The notes: generated from the sequence alone by a model not told the origin. DNA of 43,764 nucleotides from Labilithrix sp. (GCA_019637195.1 JAHBWA010000070.1:1-43764), one strand, 5' to 3'; shown: positions 6,860 through 15,169, counted from the first letter of the stretch. Numbers and translations: made by a program.

Positions 6860-7096
6860 ATGAATCGTTGGGTGATGGCTGCGGTGCTCGGTCTTACGGT
6901 CGTGGGTTGCGCGGCGGGCGTCGAGGACCCGCAGCCGGAGCCGGGTCCGGATCCGGTGCACAAGGTCGTCGGGGCTCAGCCCTTCAGCGGCGAGCTGAAC
7001 GAGATCACCGAGCTCGACAGGCTCGGCGTCGGCAACGGCATGCCGGCCGCTCCCGAGGTGATGAACGAGCTGCCTCCGCCGATGCCCGGGCAGTGA
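6860..7096 (+). CDS. Small putative lipoprotein
   Basis: 78 aa from ATG 6860. A short signal peptide (MNRWVMAAVLGLTVVGC) ends in the lipobox VVGC. The mature part is Pro/Glu-rich and acidic (ELNEITELDRLGVGNGM) and ends PPPMPGQ. No known domain is seen and no paralogue lies in the window. The good Shine-Dalgarno sequence, signal peptide and codon bias argue for a real gene. The long upstream leader with inverted repeats suggests it is regulated. Function unknown; such peptides in myxobacteria are often outer-membrane-anchored linkers. Confidence 0.7.
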   Translation: MNRWVMAAVLGLTVVGCAAGVEDPQPEPGPDPVHKVVGAQPFSGELNEITELDRLGVGNGMPAAPEVMNELPPPMPGQ

Positions 7097-7097
7097 C

Positions 7098-7206
7098 GCG
7101 CCGACCACGTGCATCGCGCGCGTGACGACCGCGCCGACCACGTGTACATCACGCTCCGCGCGTGACCGCGCACACATCACGGTCCTCGCGTGACGACCGC
7201 GCGCGT
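7098..7206. repeat. Interleaved short direct repeats
   Basis: GCGCCGACCACGTG occurs at 7098 and 7131. GCGTGACGACCGCGC occurs near 7120 and again at 7188. The palindrome CACGTG recurs. They fill the gap between the convergent lipoprotein and HMG-CoA reductase genes. Confidence 0.55.
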
Positions 7207-7220
7207 GACGCCTCGCCGCG

Positions 7221-8570
7221 CTACTCCGCCGACGCCGTGCTCTCGCCGTCGACGCCGGGGCCCGGGGCGGGCGCCGACGACCGGCGCTCCTTGCGGACGA
7301 TCGCGAGCGCGCGACGCGCGGCCTCGAGCGTGATGTCTCGCGCCTCGACGATCAACGCCGCGATGCGCTCGACCTCGGAGCCGACCGCGCCGGCGGCGAG
7401 CGCGACCGACCGGGCGTGCAACGCCATGTGCCCGCGCTGGATGCCGTCGGTCGCGAGCGCGCGGACGGCGGCGAGGTTCGACGCGAGGCCGACGGAGGCC
7501 GCCACCGCGGCGAGGTCGGCCGCCTCGGTGACGCCCATCACGTCGAGCGACAGCCGGGCGCTCGGGTGGACGCGGAGCGTGCCGCCCACGGTCCCGAGCG
7601 CGAGCGGCAGCTCGAGGAAGCCGGTGAGCGCGTCGCCGTCGCGGCGCCAGATCGACAGCGGGCGGTAGGTCCCGCTCCGCGCGGCGAACGCGTGCGCGCC
7701 CGCCTCGACGGCGCGCCAGTCGTTGCCCGTGGCGATGACGACGGCGTCGATGCCGTTCATGATGCCCTTGTTGTGCGTGGCCGCGCGGTACGGATCGAGC
7801 TCGGCGAAGCGGGACGCGTTGACGATGCCGTCGATCACGGCTTGACCGTCCATCTGCTCGGTGGCGAGCTTGTCGGCGGGGACGCGGCAGCGCACGCGCA
7901 CGCAGCGCTTGTCGCAGAGGTTCGACAGGATGCGCAGACCGACGCTGCCGTCGGCGAGGGCCGCGAGGCGGTCGGCGACGGCCTCGGCGACGGTGTTGAT
8001 CAGGTTCGCGCCCATCGCGTCGCGGCAGTCGACGAGGATGTGCGCCACGATCATCGCGTCCTCGGGCGCGCCGAGCTCGCGCACCTCGAGCCCGCGCGCC
8101 CCGCCGCCGCGCGCGACGAGCCCGGGCACCGCCGCGTCCGCGAGGGCGAGGATCTCGCCCTTCGCGGCGAGGATCGCGGCCGTCGCCGCGGCGCGGTCGC
8201 GGACGGCGACGATCTGCACCTGGCTGATCATGACCGGCGCGTCGACCTCGACCTGGAAGCCGCCGCCGGAGCGGATCATCTTGGCCGCGTTCGACGCCGC
8301 CGCGACGACGCTCGGCTCCTCGACGACCATCGGGACCACGTGGTCCTGGCCGTTGACCCGCACGTTGAGCGTGACGCCGTACGGGAGCCCGTAGGTCCCG
8401 AGGACGTTCTCGACGAACTTGTCGGCGGTGTCGGCGCTCAGGCCGCCGCCGTCGAGCGCGGACGCCATCGTCTCGGCGGAAACGCCGGTGGCCTCGCTGA
8501 TCAGGTTGCGGCGCTCGTCGACGGTGACCTTGTAGAAGCCGGGGAGCTGAGAGGTGCGCTTCGTCGTCAT
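7221..8570 (-). CDS. mvaA: HMG-CoA reductase, class II
   Basis: 449 aa, the class II (bacterial, non-membrane) length. It reduces HMG-CoA to mevalonate with two NAD(P)H, the committed step of the mevalonate pathway. Catalytic residues line up closely with the Pseudomonas mevalonii enzyme: Glu84 (VVEEPS), Lys268 (THNKGIMNG), Asp284 (TGNDW) and His381 (QRGHMALH), against 83/267/283/381 there. Other hallmarks are ENVLGTYGLP, DAMGANLINT and LALGTVGG. No membrane anchor. Last gene of the mevalonate operon, 6 nt after the phosphomevalonate kinase stop. A Pro/Ala/Ser-rich C-terminal tail follows the catalytic domain. Identification is very firm; NADH versus NADPH preference is not read from sequence. 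Confidence 0.96.
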   Translation of the reverse strand: MTTKRTSQLPGFYKVTVDERRNLISEATGVSAETMASALDGGGLSADTADKFVENVLGTYGLPYGVTLNVRVNGQDHVVPMVVEEPSVVAAASNAAKMIRSGGGFQVEVDAPVMISQVQIVAVRDRAAATAAILAAKGEILALADAAVPGLVARGGGARGLEVRELGAPEDAMIVAHILVDCRDAMGANLINTVAEAVADRLAALADGSVGLRILSNLCDKRCVRVRCRVPADKLATEQMDGQAVIDGIVNASRFAELDPYRAATHNKGIMNGIDAVVIATGNDWRAVEAGAHAFAARSGTYRPLSIWRRDGDALTGFLELPLALGTVGGTLRVHPSARLSLDVMGVTEAADLAAVAASVGLASNLAAVRALATDGIQRGHMALHARSVALAAGAVGSEVERIAALIVEARDITLEAARRALAIVRKERRSSAPAPGPGVDGESTASAE

Positions 8571-8576
8571 GTTTGC

Positions 8577-9506
8577 TCAGGACGGGCTCGGCGACGCGGC
8601 GGCGAAGGCCGGCGCGGCGGGGGCGATCCTGACTCCTTTGGTGTCCAGCGAGAGATCGAGCGAAGAGAGGCCGAGCGCGTCCGCGCGCTCGAGGAAGACC
8701 GGTGAAGGCGCCGTGGGGCCGACGTAGACAGCGACGTCGCCGCCGCCCGCGCCGGAGACCGACATCGAGGCGTCCTCGCGCGCGGCGAGCGCCTCGAGCG
8801 CGTCGAAGCCCGCCGGGACGATGCCGACGCCCGCGGCGTCGCCGAGCCGCGCGAGCGCGCGGGCCGTCCGGCGGAGAGCGACGACGAACGCGGCCGCGTC
8901 CGCGACGTCGACCGACCGCGCCGCGTCGTTCGCGACGGCGGCGAGGTCGTCCAGGCACGCGCGATGCGCGGCGGGGCCCGTCCGCGCGAGGCGGTCGACC
9001 TCGGCGCGGAGCTCGCTCGTCCGCGCGCTCACGCCGCACGCGAAGACGTGCACGCGGAGGCCCGAGGGGATCGCCACGCGCGTCGGCGTCTGCCCCACGA
9101 CGTAGTGGACCGCGCCGCCGTAGACGCTCGCGGCGACGTCGACGCCGCTGCCGCCGGCCTGGGCCTTCGCGTGCGCGGCCCGCGCGGCGGCGAAGAGGCG
9201 CGCGCGCACCGCCGGCTCGGCGAGGTCCGCGCCCGCGTCGGCCTCGCGCGCCGCGAGCGACGCCACGAGGATCGCCGCGCTCGCGCCGAGCCCGAGCTTG
9301 CGCGCGCCGACGAACATGGCCGAGGCGTCGACGTGCGGAGCCGCGGCCTCGCCGAGCGCGGCGGCGACCTCCGGCGTCGGCGACTCCGCCGCGCGCGCGG
9401 TGTCCGCGAAGGCCCCGCGGCCGACGGCGACGACGATCGCCGGCGCGCCCTCGAGCACGGCGTACGCGCCCGTGAGCACCAGCTTGCCCGGCGCGAAGGT
9501 CCTCAT
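8577..9506 (-). CDS. mvaK2: Phosphomevalonate kinase (GHMP family)
   Basis: 309 aa GHMP kinase. Motif 1 APGKLVLTGAYAVLEG (residues 5-20) is typical of phosphomevalonate kinase (GAYAVLEG where mevalonate kinases have GEHAVVYG). The phosphate loop KLGLGASAAILVA and the C-terminal SGAGGGDVAVY complete the set. It converts phosphomevalonate to diphosphomevalonate with ATP. The ATG overlaps the decarboxylase stop by 4 bp (ATGA). It is somewhat shorter than the roughly 350 aa common in Gram-positive enzymes. Position between the decarboxylase and the reductase, with the other two GHMP enzymes already accounted for, makes the assignment sound. Confidence 0.88.
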   Translation of the reverse strand: MRTFAPGKLVLTGAYAVLEGAPAIVVAVGRGAFADTARAAESPTPEVAAALGEAAAPHVDASAMFVGARKLGLGASAAILVASLAAREADAGADLAEPAVRARLFAAARAAHAKAQAGGSGVDVAASVYGGAVHYVVGQTPTRVAIPSGLRVHVFACGVSARTSELRAEVDRLARTGPAAHRACLDDLAAVANDAARSVDVADAAAFVVALRRTARALARLGDAAGVGIVPAGFDALEALAAREDASMSVSGAGGGDVAVYVGPTAPSPVFLERADALGLSSLDLSLDTKGVRIAPAAPAFAAASPSPS

Positions 9507-10531
9507 CGCCGCGGCTCCACCGCTCCGCCGGCCGCGCCCGCGCCCGCCTCACCGTCGAGCACACGCGCGCCGGCCTTACCGTCGAGGATGCGCGCGCCCT
9601 CGCCGGCCACCGCGCGGATGACGCGGAGCACGCCCGGCGTACGCGCGAGCCGCTCGCTCGCGCGCGCGGCGTCACGCGCGTGGACGAGGCACTTGAGGTG
9701 CGGGCCGGCGTCCATCGTCGCGTAGGCGACCACGCCCTCGCTCCGGAGGGACCGCACGGTCGCGAGCGCGTCGAGCGTCGCGCCCGAGACGTAGACGACG
9801 CCGGCCGCGAACGCCGAGGCGTGCATCGCCAGCGCGCTCCGCTCGGCGAGGGCGCAGGTCGACTCGAGGTCTCCGGCGAGGAGCGCGGCGCGGAGCTCGC
9901 CGTGGAGGCGCGGCGCGGTCTCGAGCCAGCCGGGGTAATACGGGCTCTTCTCCGCCGTCACCGCCATGCCGTCGCGCGACGAGACCGCCTTCGGCGCCTC
10001 GGTCGTCACGCAGACGAGGACCTCGAGCGGGATCTTGCCCGGCGGCGCGACCTGACGCGCGACCTCACCGTCGAGCTCGACGAAGCCGCCGAAGACGCTC
10101 CGCGCGGCGCTGGCCGAGCTCCGGCGCGCGAGATCGGCGACGCGGTCTGCGGGGAGATCGAGCCCCGCGGCGCGCGCGGCGGCGAGCGCGAGCGCCGCGA
10201 AGCCGGACGCGCTCGAGGCGAGGCCGCTCGCCGTGGGGAAGTCGTTCATGGAGACGACGTGCGCGCGGGCGCGGAGCCCCGCCGCCTCGCGCACGCGGTC
10301 GAGCAGCTCGGTCGCGCGGGCGAGCGCCCCCTCGGACGCGGGCGCGCCGTTCAGCGAGAGCGCGTCCACCTCGAGCGCGTCGTCGAACGTCACGCTCGTC
10401 GTCGTCGCGAGCCCCGCGAGCGTGACCGACAGGCTCGGCACCGCGGGGACGTTGCCGCCGCCGGCGCGCTTGCCCCAGTACTTGGAGAGCGCGATGTTCG
10501 GGTGCGCGAGCGCGACGGCGGCGCGCTTCAC
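9503..10531 (-). CDS. mvaD: Diphosphomevalonate decarboxylase
   Basis: 342 aa from GTG 10531, which overlaps the mevalonate kinase stop (GTGA). It makes isopentenyl diphosphate by ATP-driven decarboxylation. Signatures: AHPNIALSKYWGKR near the N-terminus, MNDFPTASGLASSASGFAAL for the phosphate loop, SASAARSVFGGFVE, TAEKSPYYPGW and the catalytic Asp in ATMDAGPHLKCLV. The last 25 residues carry a tandem nonapeptide (GARILDGKA, GARVLDGEA) beyond the conserved fold, from a 27-bp duplication. The next gene starts 4 bp inside this one. Confidence 0.94.
   Translation of the reverse strand: MKRAAVALAHPNIALSKYWGKRAGGGNVPAVPSLSVTLAGLATTTSVTFDDALEVDALSLNGAPASEGALARATELLDRVREAAGLRARAHVVSMNDFPTASGLASSASGFAALALAAARAAGLDLPADRVADLARRSSASAARSVFGGFVELDGEVARQVAPPGKIPLEVLVCVTTEAPKAVSSRDGMAVTAEKSPYYPGWLETAPRLHGELRAALLAGDLESTCALAERSALAMHASAFAAGVVYVSGATLDALATVRSLRSEGVVAYATMDAGPHLKCLVHARDAARASERLARTPGVLRVIRAVAGEGARILDGKAGARVLDGEAGAGAAGGAVEPRR
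9551..9604. repeat. 27-bp tandem duplication in the mvaD 3' end
   Basis: Two imperfect 27-bp units (9551-9577 and 9578-9604) share ACCGTCGAG and CGCGCGCC blocks and encode the repeated nonapeptide at the decarboxylase C-terminus. In frame and outside the catalytic fold. Confidence 0.75.
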
Positions 10532-11508
10532 GGCGCGCCCTCGACGAAGGTGATGGCGCGCCGCGCGGTCTCGGGTGTGCCGAACGTGGTCTGGAAGCCG
10601 TCGAAGCCCTCGCTCTTCCACGCGGCGAGGACCTTCGCGCCCGCGTCGGCGTGATCGACGAGCGCGACCACACACCCGCCGCCGCCCGCGCCGGTGAGCT
10701 TGGCGCCGAGCGCGCCGGCCGCGCGCGCGGCGCTGCACATCTGCTCGATCTCGGGCGTCGAGACGAAGAGCCCCGACAGGAGCATCTGGTTCAGGTCGAG
10801 CAGCTGTCCGATCGCGGTGCGGTCGACGGCCTCGATCGCCAGCCGCGCGTTCTTCACCAGCGTGTGGATCGCGTCGAACGCCCTCTGCGTCGTGTCCGGG
10901 CGCCGGGCGCGCAGGCGGGCCACGGCCTCGACCATCGACCGCGTGCTCGAGGCCTCGCCGCTGTTGCCGATGCACAGGTGCATCACGCCGGGCGCGCGGA
11001 CGCGGGTGATCGTCGAGCGGTCCGCCGCCGAGCCGCCGCGCTCGAAGAGCACACAGCCGCCGAGCGCCGACACCGCCGCGTCGACCCCCGACGCGTTGCC
11101 GTGGAAGACCGCCTCCCACGCGCCCGCGCGATCGGCGATGACCTCCGCGGGCGCGTCGCGATCGAGCACGCGCGCGACGGCGACGCCGAGCGCCGCCGAG
11201 CAGCCGAGCCCGCCGCCGGGAGGCAGGTCCGCCTCGGCCTCGACGGCGAGCGAAGGGACGGAGACGCCGGCGGCGCGCGTGACGCGGAGCAGGTCGCCGA
11301 AGGCGCGCGCGAGCGGCGTCTCCGCGTCGTCCTCGCGGACGCTCAGGTTCCACTCGCGGACGCGCAGGGTGCTCGGGCCGCTGGCCAGCACCTCGGCGCA
11401 GGCCCGCGCGCCCCGCTCGATGCCGACGGCGATCGCCGGCACGCCGTAGACGACGGCGTGCTCGCCGAACAGGATGACCTTGCCGTGCGCGGCGCCTTCC
11501 GTCGTCAT
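10528..11508 (-). CDS. mvaK1: Mevalonate kinase
   Basis: 326 aa GHMP kinase phosphorylating mevalonate with ATP. Motif 1 is GKVILFGEHAVVYG (residues 9-22), motif 2 PPGGGLGCSAALGVA, then WEAVFHGNASGVD and motif 3 KLTGAGGGGC. The GEHAVVYG form and the HGNASGVD block are those of mevalonate kinases and not of the other two GHMP enzymes in this operon. The ATG overlaps the prenyl synthase stop by 4 bp (ATGA) and the TGA overlaps the decarboxylase start. Mevalonate kinases are often feedback-inhibited by prenyl diphosphates, which the upstream gene's product makes; whether this one is cannot be read. Confidence 0.95.
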   Translation of the reverse strand: MTTEGAAHGKVILFGEHAVVYGVPAIAVGIERGARACAEVLASGPSTLRVREWNLSVREDDAETPLARAFGDLLRVTRAAGVSVPSLAVEAEADLPPGGGLGCSAALGVAVARVLDRDAPAEVIADRAGAWEAVFHGNASGVDAAVSALGGCVLFERGGSAADRSTITRVRAPGVMHLCIGNSGEASSTRSMVEAVARLRARRPDTTQRAFDAIHTLVKNARLAIEAVDRTAIGQLLDLNQMLLSGLFVSTPEIEQMCSAARAAGALGAKLTGAGGGGCVVALVDHADAGAKVLAAWKSEGFDGFQTTFGTPETARRAITFVEGAP

Positions 11509-12662
11509 GTGGAGCGCTCTCCGAGCGCGGCGACCGCGCCTCCGAGCCAGCGGCGCCCGCGCTCGGACATCGTCGGCGCCATCACGTCGAGCGCGCGCCG
11601 CGCCTCGGCGGAGAGCTCGCGGACGCGCGCCTCGACGCGCCCCCGCGCGCCGCGGTCCTCCATCACGCGAACGACGGCCTCGAGATCCGCCTCCGCGGCG
11701 TCCGCCTTCCCGAAGACCCGCGCGAGCAGGGCCTCGGCCCGCGCGTCGCCGCGGAGCTCCGCGACGAGCGCGGTGCGCTTGCCCTGGCGGATGTCGTTCC
11801 AGACGGGCTTGCCGGTCGCCGAGGGATCGCCGAAGACCCCGAGCAGATCGTCGCGGAGCTGGAAGGCGATCCCGAGCGGGCGGCCGAAGCGCTCGAGCTC
11901 CGCGGCGCGCGCGTCGCTCGCGCCGGCGAGGGCCGCGCCGAGGAGCAGCGGCCCCGTCACCGTGTAGCTCGCGGTCTTCAGCGCGTGGATGGTCTCGACG
12001 CTCGGCAACCCGGCGGCGCCCACGGAGCGCCCGGCGGCGCGCATCTCGGCGAGCTGACCGGTGACGACCTCGACCTGGATGCGCGCGAACACGCGCGCGG
12101 CGCGGAAGACGCGGTCGGTCGGCAGGGCCGTCTCGAGCAGCGCCTCCTGCGCGTAGCCGGACGCGAGATCGCCTGCGAGGATCGCCGCGGCGTCGCCGAG
12201 CGCGAGCGCGCCGAGCTTCTCGCGGAGCAGCACGTGCACGGCAGGACCGCCGCGCCGGACGTCGTCGTCATCCATCCAGTCGTCGTGGATGAGGAGGTAC
12301 GTCTGGAGGAGCTCGACGGCCATCATCGCGGGCTCGCATGCGGCCCAGCCCGGAGTCCGCGCGCCGTCCGACCGCGCGTCGGTCGACCACGCCTCGAAGG
12401 CGGCCGCGACGAGCGCGGCGCGCATGCGCTTGCCGCCGCGGAGCGCGAGCTCGTGCACCGCAGCGGCGACGATGCCGACCTCCTCGCTGATCTCGGTCGC
12501 TGCGGCGACGCGCGGGCGGAGCCAGCCGGCCAGGCGCTCGTCGATGCGCGTCCGCGTCGCGGCGAGCAGCGCCCCGAAATCGTCCACGACCGGACGCGAG
12601 GGAGCGGCGGGAGCGGCGGGTGCGGTCATCGCGCTAGCATCCATGGACTCGTGGGAGGGCAT
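11505..12662 (-). CDS. Short-chain polyprenyl diphosphate synthase (GGPP/FPP)
   Basis: 385 aa isoprenyl diphosphate synthase, all-helical. GGKRMR (residues 76-81) binds IPP. The first aspartate-rich motif is IHDDWMDDDDVRRGG (Asp127, 128, 131) and the second QLRDDLLGVFGD. The first motif has DDxxD spacing without the two-residue insert usual in bacterial FPP synthases, and Tyr122 sits five residues before it. By the published rules for archaeal type I GGPP synthases this predicts a C20 (or C15) product. The first 20 residues are Ala/Pro-rich, and starts at 12644 or 12629 are possible. First gene of the mevalonate operon, so IPP production and use are co-expressed. Exact chain length uncertain. 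Confidence 0.88.
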   Translation of the reverse strand: MPSHESMDASAMTAPAAPAAPSRPVVDDFGALLAATRTRIDERLAGWLRPRVAAATEISEEVGIVAAAVHELALRGGKRMRAALVAAAFEAWSTDARSDGARTPGWAACEPAMMAVELLQTYLLIHDDWMDDDDVRRGGPAVHVLLREKLGALALGDAAAILAGDLASGYAQEALLETALPTDRVFRAARVFARIQVEVVTGQLAEMRAAGRSVGAAGLPSVETIHALKTASYTVTGPLLLGAALAGASDARAAELERFGRPLGIAFQLRDDLLGVFGDPSATGKPVWNDIRQGKRTALVAELRGDARAEALLARVFGKADAAEADLEAVVRVMEDRGARGRVEARVRELSAEARRALDVMAPTMSERGRRWLGGAVAALGERST

Positions 12663-12784
12663 GTGCCACTGTCCGCCCGTCGAACGGTCGAGGCCGCGCA
12701 GCGAGCGGCTCGGGGCCGCCGGCGACGAGGGTGCGACGTCGAGCGTCTCATGACGCGGCAGGTCTTAGGGGTGCGCCGGACGCG

Positions 12785-12850
12785 CGTCAATCGTCGTTCT
12801 CTAATAAAACGCCATCAAAATCAGTATGTTTCAGTTTTCTTTGAAGATTG
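12785..12850. promoter_or_regulatory. A/T-rich divergent promoter region
   Basis: The only long A/T-rich tract in the window (CTAATAAAACGCCATC onward to TTTGAAGATTG) lies in the 297-bp gap between the leftward mevalonate operon and the rightward isomerase gene. Possible -10 boxes occur on both strands (TAATAA on plus, TATTAG on minus), but I cannot pair either with a clear -35. Probably holds both promoters and perhaps a regulator site. Confidence 0.5.
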
Positions 12851-12959
12851 TGGTGCCGCGCTCGACCCGACGTTTCCCCGGGGACGACGCGGCGGCTCGC
12901 GGCATCGTAGAGACGCCGCCCGGCGCGCCGCTCGGGTCTGCCATTTCGAGGTACCGCCG

Positions 12960-14018
12960 ATGACGACGATCGGACAGCGCAAGGCCGACCACCTCGCCCT
13001 CTGCTCGACCGACGCGGTCGCGTTCCGGGACAAGACGACGCTGCTCGAGCAAGTGCGCTTCGTCCACGACGCCCTGCCCGATCTCGACGCCGACGCGCTC
13101 GACCTGTCGACGCCGCTGCTCGGCAAGACACTCCGCGCGCCGATCGTCATCGCCGCGATGACCGGCGGCACCGAGGAGGCGGCGCGCGTCAACCGCGAGC
13201 TGTCGTCGATCGCCGAGGAGCGCGGCTACGGCTTCGGCCTCGGGAGCCAGCGGGCGATGCACGTGCGCGCCGAGTCGGTGCCGACGTACGCCGTCCGCGA
13301 GGGCGCGCCGACCACGCTCGTCCTCGGCAACATCGGCGTCGTTCAGGCCCGCGCGATGAAGACCGACGACGTCCTCGCGCTCGTCCGCGGCGTCGGCGCC
13401 GACGCGCTCTGCGTCCACCTGAACCCCGCCATGGAGCTCGTCCAGCCGGGCGGCGATCGCGACTTCCGCGGCGGGCTCGAGACCGTCCAGCGCCTCGTGA
13501 GCGAGCTGCCCTTCCCCGTCGTCGTCAAAGAGACGGGCTGCGGCATCTCGAGCCACGTCGCGCGCCGGCTCCTCGGCGTCGGCGTCCGCCACGTCGACGT
13601 CTCGGGCGCCGGCGGCACCTCGTGGGTCGCCGTCGAGACCAAGCGCGCGGAGGCCGCGAGCGACGCGAGCGCGCGCGCGCTCGGCGAGGCGCTCTGGGAC
13701 TGGGGCGTCCCGACCGCGGCCTCGGTCGGCGCCCTCGCGCCGCTCGGCCTCGAGACGATCATCGCGACCGGCGGCGTCGCCACCGGGCTCGACGTGGCGC
13801 GCGCGATCGCGCTGGGCGCGCACGCCGCGGGCATCGCGCGGCCTGCGCTGAAGGCGCTCGTCGCCGGAGGACGGGACGGCGCCGCGCGCTTCCTCGAGGG
13901 CGTCGAGAGCGAGCTCCGCGCGGTGATGCTCCTCACCGGGAGCGCGAACATCGCCGCCCTCCGGGGCGCGCCCCGGATCCTCGGCTCCGAGCTCCGCGCC
14001 TGGCTCGAGCAGGCCTGA
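12960..14018 (+). CDS. fni: Isopentenyl-diphosphate isomerase, type 2 (FMN)
   Basis: 352 aa FMN/NADPH-dependent IPP isomerase with a TIM-barrel fold. It starts RKADHLALC (type 2 enzymes begin R-K-x-x-H), followed by PIVIAAMTGGT, GLGSQRAM, NIGVVQ, HLNPAMELVQPGGDRDF, VVVKETGCGIS, DVSGAGGTSW and IATGGVATGLDVA, the FMN and metal contacts of the family. It interconverts IPP and DMAPP, needed because the mevalonate pathway makes only IPP. ATG 12960 is preceded by a weak CGAGG. The frame is open far upstream, but only the part from 12960 matches the family. Divergent from the mevalonate operon across an A/T-rich promoter region. Confidence 0.95.
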   Translation: MTTIGQRKADHLALCSTDAVAFRDKTTLLEQVRFVHDALPDLDADALDLSTPLLGKTLRAPIVIAAMTGGTEEAARVNRELSSIAEERGYGFGLGSQRAMHVRAESVPTYAVREGAPTTLVLGNIGVVQARAMKTDDVLALVRGVGADALCVHLNPAMELVQPGGDRDFRGGLETVQRLVSELPFPVVVKETGCGISSHVARRLLGVGVRHVDVSGAGGTSWVAVETKRAEAASDASARALGEALWDWGVPTAASVGALAPLGLETIIATGGVATGLDVARAIALGAHAAGIARPALKALVAGGRDGAARFLEGVESELRAVMLLTGSANIAALRGAPRILGSELRAWLEQA

Positions 14019-14085
14019 TCCGGATGACGGCGCCCGACGCAGACGGATGGGCTCCGAAGGGCTCGCCGCCGAGGCGTCGTTTGGG

Positions 14086-14091
14086 TAACGT
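14086..14091 (+). promoter_or_regulatory. -10-like TAACGT before response regulator
   Basis: TAACGT ends 9 nt before GTG 14101, with no Shine-Dalgarno sequence between; suggests a leaderless transcript. Confidence 0.45.
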
Positions 14092-14100
14092 GGAATCCAC

Positions 14101-14538
14101 GTGGCCTTGACCTCCCCGCCGCCCGAGTACCAGTGCCTCGTCGTCGAAGACTCGCCGATGATGCGACAGCTCTTGGTCTTCGCGCTCTCGCGCGTGAAGC
14201 AGATCAAGGTGACCGAAGCCGACGACGGCGTCGACGGCCTGAAGAAGCTCGCGGCCGGGAAGTTCGACATCATCCTGACGGACATCAACATGCCGATCAT
14301 GGATGGCCTCAAGCTCGTGAAGCGCGTCCGCACCGATCCGGTGCACAAGGACGTCCCGATCGTGATCATCACGACCGAGAGCGCGGAGGAGGACCGGCAG
14401 CGCGCCCTCTCGCTCGGCGCGAACGCGTACATCACCAAGCCCATCCAGGCGCCGCAGGTGATCGCGAAGGTCCGCGAGCTGCTCGGCATCGAGTCTTCGC
14501 CGCCGAGCTCCTCGGTGCCGGCCGCCCCCACGACGTGA
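14101..14538 (+). CDS. Single-domain response regulator, CheY-like
   Basis: 145 aa, receiver only. Acidic residues Glu16-Asp17 (VVEDS), phosphoacceptor Asp61 (LTDINMP), Thr91 (IITTES) and Lys113 (ITKPI) are all in place, so it should be phosphorylated. About 20 Ser/Pro-rich residues follow the fold. GTG start. No output domain: it would act by binding a partner, such as a flagellar or gliding motor, a kinase or a scaffold. It lies 82 bp after the isomerase gene and 7 nt before trpF, and shares no obvious function with either. The nearest kinase is the hybrid at 1859-2956, but nothing links them beyond distance. Confidence 0.9.
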   Translation: MALTSPPPEYQCLVVEDSPMMRQLLVFALSRVKQIKVTEADDGVDGLKKLAAGKFDIILTDINMPIMDGLKLVKRVRTDPVHKDVPIVIITTESAEEDRQRALSLGANAYITKPIQAPQVIAKVRELLGIESSPPSSSVPAAPTT

Positions 14539-14545
14539 GCGCCGC

Positions 14546-15169
14546 ATGGTGCACGTCAAGATATGCGGGGTGACGACCGCCGCAGACGCGTTGGCCTGCG
14601 CCGAGCTCGGGGCGAGCGCCATCGGCGTGAACTTCGTCCCGAGCTCCCCGCGCGCCGTCACCGTCGCGCGCGCGCGTGAGATCTCGGACGCCCTCCGCGG
14701 GACGAAGGCGCTCGTCGTCGGCGTCGTCGCGGATCTCGAGCTCGACGCGATCCGCGCCCTCGTCCGCGACGCGGCGCTCGGCTGCCTCCAGCTCCACGGG
14801 AGCGAGCCGCCCGAAGCGCTGACGCCCCTCTTGCCCCACGCCTACAAGGCCGTGCGGATCGCGACGGTCGCCGACGTCGAACACGCCCGGGGCTTCGCCG
14901 GCGACTACCTGCTCGCCGACGCCAAGGTGACGGGCGCGCTCGGAGGGACCGGCGCGACCTTCGACTGGTCGCTGGTGAAGGAGCTCGCGCGCGAGCGCAA
15001 GCTCACCCTGGCCGGGGGTCTTCGTCCAGACAACGTCGCGCGCGCCGTCGAAGAGGTCGCGCCGTGGTGCGTGGACGTCGCGAGCGGCGTCGAGCGCGCG
15101 CCCGGCGTGAAGGATCTCGACGCGGTGCGGGCGTTCATCGCCGAGGCCCATGTTCCACGCGGACGGTGA
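14546..15169 (+). CDS. trpF: Phosphoribosylanthranilate isomerase
   Basis: 207 aa TIM-barrel enzyme of tryptophan synthesis, converting N-(5-phosphoribosyl)anthranilate to the 1-carboxyphenylamino deoxyribulose phosphate. KICGVT at residues 5-10 holds catalytic Cys7. LQLHG, the general-acid Asp in LLADAKV, GGTGATFDW, LAGGLRPDNV and VDVASGVERAPGVKD follow in standard order. It stands apart from other trp genes, which are not in the window, and sits 7 nt after a response regulator gene and overlaps a SUFU-domain gene by 20 bp. Identification very firm. Confidence 0.96.
   Translation: MVHVKICGVTTAADALACAELGASAIGVNFVPSSPRAVTVARAREISDALRGTKALVVGVVADLELDAIRALVRDAALGCLQLHGSEPPEALTPLLPHAYKAVRIATVADVEHARGFAGDYLLADAKVTGALGGTGATFDWSLVKELARERKLTLAGGLRPDNVARAVEEVAPWCVDVASGVERAPGVKDLDAVRAFIAEAHVPRGR

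Noticed and set aside
6452..7180. Minus-strand frame covering the spacer and small lipoprotein gene
   Set aside because: No start signal, Arg/Ser-rich low complexity, and it opposes a gene with a clear signal peptide and ribosome binding site.
11985..12959. In-frame extension upstream of the IPP isomerase
   Set aside because: It is antisense to the prenyl synthase gene and the family match begins exactly at ATG 12960.
7221..14018. Terpene or carotenoid biosynthetic cluster
   Set aside because: Only precursor supply genes are present; I see no terpene cyclase, phytoene synthase or desaturase.
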